A stretch of 33,469 nt of DNA from Actinomycetaceae bacterium. GTDB lineage: Bacteria; Actinomycetota; Actinomycetes; Actinomycetales; Actinomycetaceae. This document shows, one piece after another, positions 8,270 through 17,434 of this stretch (its first letter is position 1; each line of letters begins with the position of its first letter). The notes under the pieces are model-generated. The model was given only the letters and a program-made list of their open reading frames with translations. It did not search any database and was not told where the DNA came from. The stretch spans positions 1-33,469 of the forward strand of contig JAAYWS010000010.1 of assembly GCA_012516575.1 (NCBI GenBank), given 5' to 3'. Made by a program: the position numbers and the translations under genes.

Positions 8270-9843
8270 GTCACTCCGATGGCCTTAAACGCATAATCCA
8301 TACTCCGTTTGGAAGGGGAACGCAAAATGGCCGGTTTAGCAATCTCCGTCAGCACAAGAAAACGCAACTCCCCTGCCCGGACCTTTTTATCCGAGTACAT
8401 AGCGGCTTCGAGATCTTCGCGATTACCCTGTGGATACGATACTGGCAAACCTAGTCGAGTTAAGTATTGTGCATGCAACTTAGCAAAACCTTCGGGTGCT
8501 ACCCCCGCACCTTCAGCCAAAGCTGCCGCGAATACACAACCAATCGCAACAGCTTCACCGTGACGCCACTCGTAGTTTTCCACCCGCTCAATGGCATGAG
8601 CAAGGGTATGTCCGTAGTTAAGGATTTCACGCAGACCACTTTCCCGAAGATCTTGCGAAACCACATCAGCTTTAACCTGGATAGCGCGCTCGATAAGCTC
8701 TACCATATCCGGGTGTTCGGGATCGAGCAGGGCTTCGCCCTCACGGTCAATAATCTCGAGAATCTTTGGATCTCTAATAAACCCACATTTAACGACTTCA
8801 GCCATTCCTGCGCGGATGTCTTCTTTAGGTAGAGTACGCAAAACCTCGGTATCGCACACGACCCGAATCGGCGGGTGGAAAGCACCCACAAGATTCTTTC
8901 CGGCCGGCGTGTTTATCCCGGTTTTACCGCCTACAGCCGCATCAACCATGCCCAGCAAGGTGGTCGGAACTTGGATTACCGGCACTCCGCGCAACCAAGA
9001 AGCTGCGATAAAACCACCTACATCCGTTGTCGCTCCACCGCCTACCGCGATCATCACCCCGTCCCGGCCGATCCGGTTATCACCGGCAATATCCCAACAT
9101 TTTTGGAGGACGGATATATCCTTCGCTGCCTCTGCCCGAGGTAGCTCCACATCCACATGGTTAATCCCAGCCAACGTCAGCTCTTCGGCTATTCGCGCAA
9201 CGAATTCTGGAATATCAGGGGCGTGCAACATCATCACTGCTGGAGCATCACCAACAGCATGCACAATCGAGGAAACGAGGTCACGTCCAATATGAACGTC
9301 GTAGGGGTTCGGACCGGTAACTTTTACGGTACGCATGGGGTTCTCCATTATTTTGATAGCAGCATCGACTACGCGGCGTACTCCACGTTGATCTGAGTAA
9401 ATAATATGCCGGGCGACTTGATGGTAGAAGTGTGCGCGTTCGGTGCGGAGTTTCGCAATCCCGCCCGCAGGATCTGCTTGTAGCAGGGGTCGAACAGTGC
9501 GGGAACGAGAAACGCGACGCACTAATTCGGCGTCCTCCACTTCAATAAGAATAACGAGTTGTTTTTTTAACCGTTCCCGGGTGGCAGGTGAAAGAATCGC
9601 TCCCCCGCCCAATGATAAAACACCGTCAAAACTGGTTAACGCTTCGGCGATAACTTCTTCTTCGAGTTTGCGAAATCCGGCTTCGCCATCCTGTTCAAAT
9701 ATGTGCGGAATGCTTCGTCCGGCACGTTCGACAATGAGCTTGTCAGAATCTGCAAAAGGAATCTGGTAATGCGCCGCGACTCGCCGTCCCACAGCGGATT
9801 TTCCCGCTCCGGGCATTCCGATAAAAATCGCGCGTGGAGCCAT
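8263..9843 (-). CDS. aroKB: Fused shikimate kinase / 3-dehydroquinate synthase (AroK-AroB)
   Basis: A 526-residue fusion of two shikimate-pathway enzymes. The AroK domain (1 to about 168) has P-loop GMPGAGKS (9-16), DSD (32-34), FRKLEEE (57-63), GGGA (79-82) and lid RPLL (118-121). AroK phosphorylates shikimate. The AroB domain (from about 170) has GGGATTDVGGF, VPTTLLGMVDAAVGGKTGIN, GMAEVVKCG and LNYGHTLAHAIE with metal-binding histidines. AroB makes 3-dehydroquinate from DAHP using NAD and a divalent metal. The ATG at 9843 overlaps the aroC TAA (TAATG); a GTG at 9876 is in frame but would lie inside aroC. An internal GGAG and ATG occur exactly at the AroB boundary (9336). Confidence 0.95.
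   Translation of the reverse strand: MAPRAIFIGMPGAGKSAVGRRVAAHYQIPFADSDKLIVERAGRSIPHIFEQDGEAGFRKLEEEVIAEALTSFDGVLSLGGGAILSPATRERLKKQLVILIEVEDAELVRRVSRSRTVRPLLQADPAGGIAKLRTERAHFYHQVARHIIYSDQRGVRRVVDAAIKIMENPMRTVKVTGPNPYDVHIGRDLVSSIVHAVGDAPAVMMLHAPDIPEFVARIAEELTLAGINHVDVELPRAEAAKDISVLQKCWDIAGDNRIGRDGVMIAVGGGATTDVGGFIAASWLRGVPVIQVPTTLLGMVDAAVGGKTGINTPAGKNLVGAFHPPIRVVCDTEVLRTLPKEDIRAGMAEVVKCGFIRDPKILEIIDREGEALLDPEHPDMVELIERAIQVKADVVSQDLRESGLREILNYGHTLAHAIERVENYEWRHGEAVAIGCVFAAALAEGAGVAPEGFAKLHAQYLTRLGLPVSYPQGNREDLEAAMYSDKKVRAGELRFLVLTEIAKPAILRSPSKRSMDYAFKAIGVTW
9334..9346 (-). promoter_or_regulatory. Internal ribosome binding site and ATG at the AroB domain start
   Basis: Inside the fused aroKB frame, GGAG (9346-9343) is followed after six bases by ATG (9336-9334), in frame. 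The ATG is Met170, at the linker between the kinase and synthase domains (MRTVKVTGPNPYDV). It resembles the original start of a separate aroB and could still initiate a free AroB. Confidence 0.45.
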
Positions 9844-11051
9844 TAGCGGCGCACCTTCGGGATTGCCAGGTACCACGATTCCAGATTGCGTTTAATCTCA
9901 GTTACCGTATCGCCGCCGAATTTCTCAACGATCGCTTCGGCGAGTACCTGTGCGACCATTGCTTCAGCGATGACGACGCCGGGTACGACGGCGGTGGTGT
10001 CGGACCGTTGATGGAGCGCGGTTGCGGCTTCCCCAGTTACTGTATCGATGGTTTGAAGGGCTCGTGGAACCGTACTAATTGGTTTGTAAGCCACCCGGGT
10101 GACGATCGGTTCGCCATTAGACATGCCACCTTCAATGCCACCCGCTCGGTTGGTGAGCCGTTTGATGCCGTCTCGCGCACGTACGATTTCATCGTGGGCT
10201 ACCGAGCCGCGGCGTCGTGCGGTTTCAAAACCATCACCAATTTCCACGCCTTTTACCGCTTGGATCGACATCAGCGCACCTGCGAGGCGGGCGTCCAACC
10301 GTCCCTGAGCAGTCGTGTACGAACCTAAAGCAGGGGGCATATTCCAAGCCACGACTTCTACTACCCCGCCTAGGGTGTCACCGTCTTTATGTGCGGCGTC
10401 GATTTCGGCAACAAAACGTTCAGCCGCATCTGCGTCCAAAGTACGTACCGGGGACTCGTCAAGTGCTGGTAGGTCACTGGGCAACGGCGGTTCGGCGTTA
10501 GAGGTTTGGCTTCCAACTCCAACCACATGGCCAACAATTTCAATATCGGCTACTTGTTTAAGGAAGTTCTTTGCAATTTGTCCCAGCGCTACCCGGGATG
10601 CAGTTTCCCGTGCAGAGGCCCGCTCAAGCACAAAACGGGCTGAGTCAAAACCGTACTTGTTCATCCCTACAAGATCGGCGTGCCCGGGACGCGGCCGAGT
10701 TAAGGGCTTGTTACGTGCAATTTCACGTTCATCACCGGTACCGGCATCAATCAACAGGTCTTTCGGATCCACCGGGTCAGGATTCATGACCACGGTCCAT
10801 TTGGGCCATTCGGAGTTCCCAATTTCGAGTGCGATCGGTGATCCGATCGTCCGACCATGAACAACCCCGGATAGAATCGTCAGCTCATCGGCTTCGAATT
10901 TCTGGCGGCTACCCCGCCCATATCCGGTTCGCCTCCGAGCCAAAGCATGGCGAATATCGTCCGAAGTGATTTCCACTCCGGCGGGCATCCCTTCGCACAG
11001 TGCGATTAATGCTTTGCCGTGCGACTCTCCTGCGGTACTCCAACGAATCAT
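9843..11051 (-). CDS. aroC: Chorismate synthase
   Basis: A 402-residue chorismate synthase, which converts EPSP to chorismate with reduced FMN. The start [20 protein letters not shown] carries the invariant His. [32 protein letters not shown] and [14 protein letters not shown] are the three family signatures. The ATG at 11051 gives the canonical N-terminus; an in-frame start at 11081 would add ten residues. The ribosome binding site is weak. aroKB overlaps the stop codon, and the prepilin peptidase gene ends 48 bases upstream. Confidence 0.97.
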   Translation of the reverse strand: MIRWSTAGESHGKALIALCEGMPAGVEITSDDIRHALARRRTGYGRGSRQKFEADELTILSGVVHGRTIGSPIALEIGNSEWPKWTVVMNPDPVDPKDLLIDAGTGDEREIARNKPLTRPRPGHADLVGMNKYGFDSARFVLERASARETASRVALGQIAKNFLKQVADIEIVGHVVGVGSQTSNAEPPLPSDLPALDESPVRTLDADAAERFVAEIDAAHKDGDTLGGVVEVVAWNMPPALGSYTTAQGRLDARLAGALMSIQAVKGVEIGDGFETARRRGSVAHDEIVRARDGIKRLTNRAGGIEGGMSNGEPIVTRVAYKPISTVPRALQTIDTVTGEAATALHQRSDTTAVVPGVVIAEAMVAQVLAEAIVEKFGGDTVTEIKRNLESWYLAIPKVRR

Positions 11052-11099
11052 GTAATTGATTGTGCCAAAAACTGACTTCAAATTCTGCCCGGCAGGCCC

Positions 11100-11717
11100 T
11101 CATGAGATGATCGGCAAGGCAAACGTGACGATAATCGAAGCGATAACGAGAGCCGGTCCGAATGGAAGCCGTGATTTCCGCCCGACTCGTTTACGCACCC
11201 ACAGCACACTCGCAAACACACCTTGCCCTACGACGGCGAACGTTATAGCGAGTATAAAAGCCTGCACTGACTGCGGGGTATGCCAGATACCAAGTACCCA
11301 GAGCAAACGTAGATCCCCGGCTCCCATTGCCCGGCCACCTGTGAATAAGTAAAGCAGTGTAAAAACGCCGAGCACACAACTGTTTATCATTAGTGATAAT
11401 CCACAACATCTGGTCAATCCTTCGTAAATAGCGTTCGGGGACGGCGTCGTACGCGATTCGAACAACTGTAATACCAGCGGGTAGAACATGTGAGCTAGGG
11501 CCACCACACCTGCAATATGTGTCCAGCGGCGGACTAATAATTGTGTGCGCCCGTCAATCACTGCATTAAGAATAAGCGGCGGGTAAAACGCGGCGCAGAA
11601 AAGTGCATAGGGAACCGAGTCGACGGAGCCTAACGACGCTAATGCGATACATAGTGCGCTGGCGGCAACAAGTAACGCGGCATTACGTGGCCGAATCGCT
11701 CCCATAAAATAGTCCAT
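11100..11717 (-). CDS. Prepilin peptidase (A24 family), short form
   Basis: A 205-residue polytopic membrane protein with the two aspartates of type IV prepilin peptidases: Asp55 in NAVIDGRTQLL and Asp135 in AMGAGDLRLL (the GxGD motif). About six or seven hydrophobic segments are visible. The N-terminal cysteine-containing methylase domain of full-length PilD is absent, as in many actinobacterial short forms. It probably cleaves prepilin-like leader peptides of Tad/Flp or type II-like systems, but no pilin or assembly gene is in this window. The location between aroE and aroC is conserved in actinobacteria. The ATG at 11717 lacks a ribosome binding site; TACCCT lies six bases upstream, suggesting leaderless translation. 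Confidence 0.85.
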   Translation of the reverse strand: MDYFMGAIRPRNAALLVAASALCIALASLGSVDSVPYALFCAAFYPPLILNAVIDGRTQLLVRRWTHIAGVVALAHMFYPLVLQLFESRTTPSPNAIYEGLTRCCGLSLMINSCVLGVFTLLYLFTGGRAMGAGDLRLLWVLGIWHTPQSVQAFILAITFAVVGQGVFASVLWVRKRVGRKSRLPFGPALVIASIIVTFALPIIS

Positions 11718-11723
11718 GGGAGT

Positions 11724-11729
11724 AGGGTA
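11724..11729 (-). promoter_or_regulatory. Possible -10 element for a leaderless prepilin peptidase transcript
   Basis: The minus strand reads TACCCT, six bases, then the ATG at 11717. No Shine-Dalgarno sequence is present. A second AT-rich hexamer (TATAAC) lies about 17 bases further upstream. No good -35 was found. Confidence 0.25.
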
Positions 11730-11767
11730 CGAAGTTTTTCGTTATACGCTGTTTTTCTTTCCACAGG

Positions 11768-12568
11768 CTAGTTGCATGCGTTGTGCACAGCCTGTGCAAC
11801 GTCGTCGACGTCCAAAAATCGAGTTGCGATTATACGTATCTGATCATGAATAATTGCGGTTTCGACCTGTTGCCATGAACAGGTCAGCTCACTGCGCGTA
11901 TCTTGTGCACCACGCGTCGTATCAGAATCTTTCGGCGCAAGCTCAACAACGATCGGAGATACGCTTAAACGAACCGCGTCCTGTTGTGCCGAACCGCGAA
12001 CTTTTTCGTCCGCAATGACTTCTTCCCACACCTGCCAGTCGGCGATCATCACTAAATCCACACCGGCAACTGCGCTTGCTGTAGGTAGCAAAGAAATAAC
12101 GTCTAAGCCCATCCGATGTGCCACCACGCGAGCATACCCGCTTGACGTCGTAGGCCCGCCAATCAACCGCAACTCTTTGGCACGTAATTCCATGGCGCTG
12201 GCTAAAGCCGCCGCTGCTACCTCGTTAACACCAACAATGGCGATTTTCGAAAAAGTGTTCGCGCCTGTTTGTTCCCGAACCACCCGGGCAATGGCCGGGC
12301 TGGTTGCCGTATGGCCAATACTCATATAGCCCGCACCTACTGACTGGTTGATAATCGTATCTGGCGCACCAACCAGCTTGGTTAATCCGTCGTTCAGGCT
12401 CAGGTGGGCGAACGCGAACCGTCCATCGCTCAGCGGCAAGACCACGCCGTTAAACGACGGATCCTTGAACGCGTCGATAAACACCGGAGATTCGATTATG
12501 GCTGCATCGGGCACAAGCTCGGTAAAAACCCGGGCACGAATCGGATCATTAATGATTCCAATACGCAC
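11768..12568 (-). CDS. Degenerate shikimate dehydrogenase-like protein
   Basis: A 266-residue protein in the position of aroE (mltG-aroE-pilD-aroC). The overall size and a Rossmann-like strand-loop IVGVNEVAAAA (111-121) resemble AroE. Diagnostic AroE motifs are not intact: no S-x-S-P-x-x-H-N substrate segment near the N-terminus, VVLPLSDGR (42-50) where the catalytic-Lys VTxPHK motif belongs, and SIGHTAT where NTDxxG should supply the catalytic Asp. It may be an inactive or repurposed AroE, or a very divergent enzyme. The frame is fully open and starts with GTG at 12568, two bases after the mltG stop, with a GAAGAG ribosome binding site, so it is expressed and not an obvious pseudogene. Confidence 0.7.
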   Translation of the reverse strand: MRIGIINDPIRARVFTELVPDAAIIESPVFIDAFKDPSFNGVVLPLSDGRFAFAHLSLNDGLTKLVGAPDTIINQSVGAGYMSIGHTATSPAIARVVREQTGANTFSKIAIVGVNEVAAAALASAMELRAKELRLIGGPTTSSGYARVVAHRMGLDVISLLPTASAVAGVDLVMIADWQVWEEVIADEKVRGSAQQDAVRLSVSPIVVELAPKDSDTTRGAQDTRSELTCSWQQVETAIIHDQIRIIATRFLDVDDVAQAVHNACN

Positions 12569-12570
12569 GT

Positions 12571-13725
12571 TTACTCTTCTTCAGTCGATTCTTCCGCGCT
12601 TTGGCCGTGTTCGCTATACCAAGCGCTGAGCAGAGCCACATTCTGATTATGTTCTTCTAGCGTGGTGGCGAACAGGGTTTCCCCGGTTTCCAGATTAACG
12701 GTGACGAAGAACAGCCAATCCCCTTCAGGTGGGTCGATGCAGGCTTCAATGACTGAAATAGCCGGGTTTGAAATCGGAGTAGGTGGCAAGCCCGTATACA
12801 TATACGTGTTGTACGGGTTGTCATTAGCCAGATCGTCTGCCGATGGGATTCCGCCCGACTTACCCACACCATAAAGCGTGGTCGAGTCCATTTGAAGAAG
12901 ACCGTTAACTTGCGAATCATCAACGAGCCGGTTTTCAATCACACGGGCAACTTGACCGTAGTAATCTGGCCAATTGACTTCACGTTCCACAATCGAAGCA
13001 ACAGTCAAAGTCCGGTACCAGTCTTCGCGCGGCAGGCCAATTGATTCAAGTTCAGCTACCCGGTGGGAGACCATGGTCGCCAAAATGTCAGTTGGTGTTA
13101 CGTCTGGTTCGAAGGTGTAGGTTAACGGGGCAATCCAGCCTTCAATCTCGCCGTAAGCTTCTTCTGGCAATCCGATACCTTCAGCATCGGCCATTGCCGC
13201 TTCCACTTCGGTGCGGTCGACCCCGAGTATCGAAGCTATTCGGTCGGCAACCTGATACTTGGTAAATCCTTCAGGGATCGTAATCGTTATTTCCGCTCGG
13301 GATGCAGGGTCGAGTAGCGCCGAAACTGCACCTTGGCCGGACATCTCCTCACGGAGACGGTAAGTGCCGGGCTGAATTGATGCAGAACGTGGGTCCGCGT
13401 TGAATGCGTCAATAAAAGCTTTTTCGGAGGCAACCACATTGGCTTCATACAATATTTCTGCCATTACGGAGCCAGTTGCACCTTCAGGGATAACGACCAT
13501 GACTTCGACGGTTCCTGGTCCCGGGTAATCCATCCGGTTTTCTCCGGTGAAAACTTGTTTCACGAAAGGGAAAGCAACCGTGGCAGAAACGACGACGAGC
13601 ACGGCAGTAAAGAACAAGACAATCGATGTTCTAATATGCTTTCGCCGATGATATGCTGCTCGACTGTGTGCCTTCGTATGAGCAGCGCGTTGAGTTTCGC
13701 TCAACTCGTCGAAGATTTCACTCAC
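12571..13725 (-). CDS. mltG: Endolytic murein transglycosylase MltG (YceG-like)
   Basis: A 384-residue membrane-anchored transglycosylase that cuts nascent peptidoglycan glycan strands. It has a basic cytoplasmic N-terminus, one transmembrane helix (about 33-54), a LysM-like region (about 70-150) and the catalytic domain with SIVEREV, where Glu247 is the probable catalytic residue. YMYTGLPPTPISNPAISVIE is the family signature near the C-terminus. The acidic tail SAEESTEEE is unremarkable. The GTG at 13725 overlaps the ruvX TGA (GTGA) and has a strong GGAGG ribosome binding site. The gene is standard in the ruvX-mltG-aroE string. Confidence 0.95.
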   Translation of the reverse strand: MSEIFDELSETQRAAHTKAHSRAAYHRRKHIRTSIVLFFTAVLVVVSATVAFPFVKQVFTGENRMDYPGPGTVEVMVVIPEGATGSVMAEILYEANVVASEKAFIDAFNADPRSASIQPGTYRLREEMSGQGAVSALLDPASRAEITITIPEGFTKYQVADRIASILGVDRTEVEAAMADAEGIGLPEEAYGEIEGWIAPLTYTFEPDVTPTDILATMVSHRVAELESIGLPREDWYRTLTVASIVEREVNWPDYYGQVARVIENRLVDDSQVNGLLQMDSTTLYGVGKSGGIPSADDLANDNPYNTYMYTGLPPTPISNPAISVIEACIDPPEGDWLFFVTVNLETGETLFATTLEEHNQNVALLSAWYSEHGQSAEESTEEE

Positions 13726-14219
13726 CCTTGGCCTCCTGGGGATATTGTTACCGGTTGCCCGGGCGGGCTTCCGGTGTTTCGCTCATAGTCGAGAGCATTG
13801 TCCAAAATAATAACTGCTGACGCCTGATCGACGACATCGCGATGCGAGATTTCTTTTCGTCCCGCTTCGTGTAGTACTCGATGCGCGCTGACCGTTGTCA
13901 ACCGTTCATCTACTAAGCGTACCGGAATTGGATCGATCCATCGGGCAAGGCGACGCGCCCAACGCCGGGCTTCTTTAGCTGATTTCCCTTCGGTTCCGTC
14001 CATATTGAGTGGAAGGCCGACAATAACCTCAATTGCCTGCAAGGTATCAACCAGTTCTGCAACTCCGGATAGATCGTTGACATTGCGTTTTAAGGTGGCA
14101 AACGGGGAAGCTAGAATCCCGTTATTATCGCAGTATGCAACACCTACCCGAGCCCCGCCGACGTCAACCCCGACCCGCGCACCAGGGCGCAGGCCGGGTT
14201 GTTCAACGTTAGCGGACAT
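13722..14219 (-). CDS. ruvX: Putative pre-16S rRNA nuclease / Holliday junction resolvase-like RuvX (YqgF)
   Basis: A 165-residue RNase H-fold protein of the YqgF family, implicated in 16S rRNA 5'-end maturation. RVGVDVGGARVGVAYCD contains the first catalytic Asp. VIVGLPLNMDGTEG and VRLVDERLTTVSAHRVL supply the second and third conserved acidic segments, and the last Asp is in HRDVVDQASAVIIL. Length is normal. The ATG at 14219 follows the alaS stop by 17 bases with only a weak ribosome binding site. mltG overlaps its stop codon. Confidence 0.94.
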   Translation of the reverse strand: MSANVEQPGLRPGARVGVDVGGARVGVAYCDNNGILASPFATLKRNVNDLSGVAELVDTLQAIEVIVGLPLNMDGTEGKSAKEARRWARRLARWIDPIPVRLVDERLTTVSAHRVLHEAGRKEISHRDVVDQASAVIILDNALDYERNTGSPPGQPVTISPGGQG

Positions 14220-14236
14220 ATTCGGTATACCTAGGC

Positions 14237-16903
14237 TTAGCTGATCGCGTCCCGTAGAGCATCCAGTGCATCTGGAATCTGCGTAGCGTCAGTACCGCCG
14301 CCCTGAGCGAGCTCTGGCTTGCCACCGCCGCCTCCGCCGAGGATCTTGGCAGCCTTCGATACCAGTGTGCCCGCTTGAATTCCGCGTTCACGAGCAGCTT
14401 CATTCGTTGCGATAACGACGGTTGGACGGCCCTTTGCCACACCGGTAAGCGCAACGACGCCCGGGGCGTCTCCGAGCCGGTTATGGAGATTGAGTACCGC
14501 ATTGCGGACTTCATCAGCGCCAGCTACTTCGCCAAGGTCTTCGGCCAGAATCTTAACTCCGTCACGAATAATTACTTGTTCAAGCAGTCCGCCCAGTGAG
14601 GCTTGGATCTTTTGGCGACGAAGTTCCGCGATTTCCTTGTCTGCTGCCTTGAGCTTGTTCAGCAAGGCGTCAATATGCTCCGGCAATTCTTCCGGGCGTA
14701 CGCGGGTCATGGTGGACAGCTGGGAAAGCAGTGCACGTTCCCGCGCTCCCGCTGCATAAGCGCCGGCTCCTACGAGGGCTTCAATACGACGAACGCCCGA
14801 ACCAATAGACGATTCACCAAGAATCGACACTAATCCGAGTTCACCAGATTGGCCTACGTGGGTACCAGCACACAATTCCCTCGACCAGTCTCCCCCGATC
14901 GAAACCACGCGTACTTCATTACCGTACTTTTCACCGAATAGTGCGGTAGCACCCAATGCTTTCGCCTCATCGAGAGTCATTGTTTCATCAGTGACTTCAA
15001 GATTGTCCTGCAAACGATCATTCACACGGGCTTCAATATCCGAAAGCACATTAGCCGGGACTTGCTGGCCGTGACGGAAATCGAAACGGAAACGCGATGG
15101 CGAATTTTCCGAACCAGCCTGAGTAGCTTGTTCGCCCAAGAATTCATGGAGGGCCTTGTGGACCATATGGGTTGCCGTATGAGCACGGGCAATCTGCGCC
15201 CGTCGATTGACATCGATTGCCGCATAAACGGCGTCGCCAAGCGCAATCGAACCCTCGGTTAACGTACCTCGGTGCACAAACAGCCCCTTAATCGGCATCT
15301 GCACATCGGTTACGTCAACAAAACCGCCGCCAGCTACAGAAATTGTGCCGTGATCAGCGAGCTGACCACCCTGCTCTGCCCAGAACGGGGTCTGGTCGAG
15401 AATAATGTCGACAGTTGCCGGTGCTTCGACTGCCGGTGCGGATTCGCCATCTACCAGCAGACCTACAACCTTAGCTTCCGCATTATTGTCGGTATAGCCC
15501 AAGAAGGTCGTGTTACCGCCGGCAAGTTCTTGGATCTCGTGATATACCCGAGCATCCACGTGACCGGTCTTCTTGGCTTGTGCATCAGCCCGGGCCCGAT
15601 CCTTCTGTTCTTGCATAAGAACGCGGAAGCCATCTTCGTCTACGCTGAGGCCTTTTTCGGCGGCCATTTCGAGTGTGAGATCAATCGGGAAACCGTAGGT
15701 GTCATGGAGCGTGAACGCCGCCTCACCAGGCAGTACGCCGTCAGACTTGTGTGCCGCAAAAGCAGCATTTTCAAAAATCTGGGTACCCGTGGTCAACGTA
15801 CGCCGGAATGCTTCTTCTTCAGCGTATGCGATCTGAGAAATACGATCGAACTCAGCTTCCAGGACCGGGTAGGACTCCTTCATCGCATCCTTCGATACCG
15901 GTAACAAATGCGGGTAGGCCATATCGGCATATCCCAGCAGGCGTACCGAACGTACCGCACGGCGAATAATCCGCCGCAACACGTAACCGCGCCCATCGTT
16001 ACCCGGGCGGACGCCGTCGGCGATAAGCATCATGGACGAACGAACGTGGTCAGCGATAACCCGCATTAACACGTCGTCGTCTTCATTCTCACCATATTTC
16101 TTGCCGGTGAGCTTTTCGGTGGCGGCAATAACCGGGTAAACCTCGTCAATTTCGTACATGTTGTTCTTACCCTGAAGTAGGTAAGCAATACGTTCAAGAC
16201 CGGCACCGGTGTCAATAGCGGTCTGGTCGAGCTCACCAAGTAACGGGTAGTCCGGACCGGAGCCTTCACCGCGAGTGTACTGGTCAAACACGAGGTTCCA
16301 GATTTCAAGGTAACGGTCGCCACCGGGATCAACCGTACCGCCTTCGGCTTCCGGTCCGAATTCTGGGCCCCGGTCGTAATGGATTTCCGCGCATGGACCA
16401 GCCGGTCCAGGCTGACCGGTCGACCAGAAATTCTCTTCGCGGGTCAGCTTGACGATGTGTTTCGGGTCAAGACCAATCACGTCAACAAGATGGTTGTAGG
16501 CCACATCGTCTTCGTTCCAGATTGTCACCCATAGACGGTCCTTGTCTAGCCCGTATCCGCCGTCTTCAACTGCGGCAGTCAACAGGCCAAAGGCGAGATC
16601 AATTGCGCCTTCCTTGAAGTAATCCCCGAAGGAGAAGTTGCCACACATTTGGAAAAAGGTACCGTGCCGGGTGGTGCGGCCGACGTTGTCGATGTCATTA
16701 GTACGGATACACTTTTGGACCGAGGCAATACGCGGGTGCGGAGAAGGCTCGGTTCCCAAAATATACGGGGTGAACGGAACCATTCCCGCGATAGTGAACA
16801 GAATCGACGGGTCGGGTGAAATCAACGAAACCGAATCGGCAATATGGTGATCATGTTTGGCGAAATAATCGAGCCAACGCTGACGAATTTCTGCTGTGCG
16901 CAT
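14237..16903 (-). CDS. alaS: Alanyl-tRNA synthetase
   Basis: An 888-residue AlaRS, the full bacterial length. The class II catalytic core is at the N-terminus (RQRWLDYFAKHDHHI, and TRHGTFFQMCGNFSFGDYFK as motif 2). The editing domain has HTATHMVHKALHEFLG and ELCAGTHV, which hold the zinc-coordinating His and Cys residues. The C-terminal C-Ala region ends in a glycine-rich GGGGGGKPELAQGGG. The ATG at 16903 has an AAGGA ribosome binding site slightly far upstream. It is transcribed with the DUF948-like gene before it and ruvX after it. Confidence 0.98.
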   Translation of the reverse strand: MRTAEIRQRWLDYFAKHDHHIADSVSLISPDPSILFTIAGMVPFTPYILGTEPSPHPRIASVQKCIRTNDIDNVGRTTRHGTFFQMCGNFSFGDYFKEGAIDLAFGLLTAAVEDGGYGLDKDRLWVTIWNEDDVAYNHLVDVIGLDPKHIVKLTREENFWSTGQPGPAGPCAEIHYDRGPEFGPEAEGGTVDPGGDRYLEIWNLVFDQYTRGEGSGPDYPLLGELDQTAIDTGAGLERIAYLLQGKNNMYEIDEVYPVIAATEKLTGKKYGENEDDDVLMRVIADHVRSSMMLIADGVRPGNDGRGYVLRRIIRRAVRSVRLLGYADMAYPHLLPVSKDAMKESYPVLEAEFDRISQIAYAEEEAFRRTLTTGTQIFENAAFAAHKSDGVLPGEAAFTLHDTYGFPIDLTLEMAAEKGLSVDEDGFRVLMQEQKDRARADAQAKKTGHVDARVYHEIQELAGGNTTFLGYTDNNAEAKVVGLLVDGESAPAVEAPATVDIILDQTPFWAEQGGQLADHGTISVAGGGFVDVTDVQMPIKGLFVHRGTLTEGSIALGDAVYAAIDVNRRAQIARAHTATHMVHKALHEFLGEQATQAGSENSPSRFRFDFRHGQQVPANVLSDIEARVNDRLQDNLEVTDETMTLDEAKALGATALFGEKYGNEVRVVSIGGDWSRELCAGTHVGQSGELGLVSILGESSIGSGVRRIEALVGAGAYAAGARERALLSQLSTMTRVRPEELPEHIDALLNKLKAADKEIAELRRQKIQASLGGLLEQVIIRDGVKILAEDLGEVAGADEVRNAVLNLHNRLGDAPGVVALTGVAKGRPTVVIATNEAARERGIQAGTLVSKAAKILGGGGGGKPELAQGGGTDATQIPDALDALRDAIS

Positions 16904-16968
16904 CTGTGTTATTCCTTGAAATATCTCGTGTCGGAGTGCGACAAAACTCGACTCTAGTTTACTTGCGT

Positions 16969-17415
16969 TTATACCGTTCCGGTATTTTCCGTGGGTGTGG
17001 TGTTAGTACCCCGGTTGTTGCCGTTTGGTGGCGTGGTTTGCGTAGTCACCGGTTCGGACGACGCCGATTCGCCAGTGACTTTTTCACGAATTTTTTGGGC
17101 GCCGCGGCGGGCCGCGAGGAAAGGAGCTCCAACCGTGGAGGTGACGAGTGTGGTCATTGCGGAAATATCTTCACTGGTACGTTCTGCTGCCGCAGTAATC
17201 GCATCGAGACGCTTAACCTGATTATTGGCTTGGGCAACCGTATGTGCCGCCTCGTCGATCGCCGGCAAGGTGTGTTCGGTTAGTTCACGTAAAGATTCCG
17301 ATAGCCGATCGAGCACCTGGGATAGTTTTTTCAACGGTTGAATCGAAAAATAGACAAGGACAAGAAAACCGAGTGCAGCGAGTAAGCCTGCAATTTGTCC
17401 GAGCGTAATATTCAT
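16969..17415 (-). CDS. DUF948-like membrane-anchored coiled-coil protein
   Basis: A 148-residue protein with an N-terminal transmembrane segment (about residues 9-27). A helical, probably coiled-coil region follows (about 30-95), including VLDRLSESLRELTEHTLPAI, then VAQANNQVKRLDAI. The C-terminus is a low-complexity Thr/Asn/Gly tail. This pattern and the rpsD-alaS position match the actinobacterial DUF948 family, whose function is not established. The ATG at 17415 has a GAGGGA ribosome binding site. A 13-bp hairpin lies 19 bases upstream of the start. Confidence 0.8.
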   Translation of the reverse strand: MNITLGQIAGLLAALGFLVLVYFSIQPLKKLSQVLDRLSESLRELTEHTLPAIDEAAHTVAQANNQVKRLDAITAAAERTSEDISAMTTLVTSTVGAPFLAARRGAQKIREKVTGESASSEPVTTQTTPPNGNNRGTNTTPTENTGTV

Positions 17416-17434
17416 GTCAATCCCTCGTATATGG

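Noticed and set aside
15272..15904. A 210-codon plus-strand frame opposite alaS
   Set aside because: Antisense to the conserved alaS catalytic and editing domains, with many cysteines and no family resemblance.
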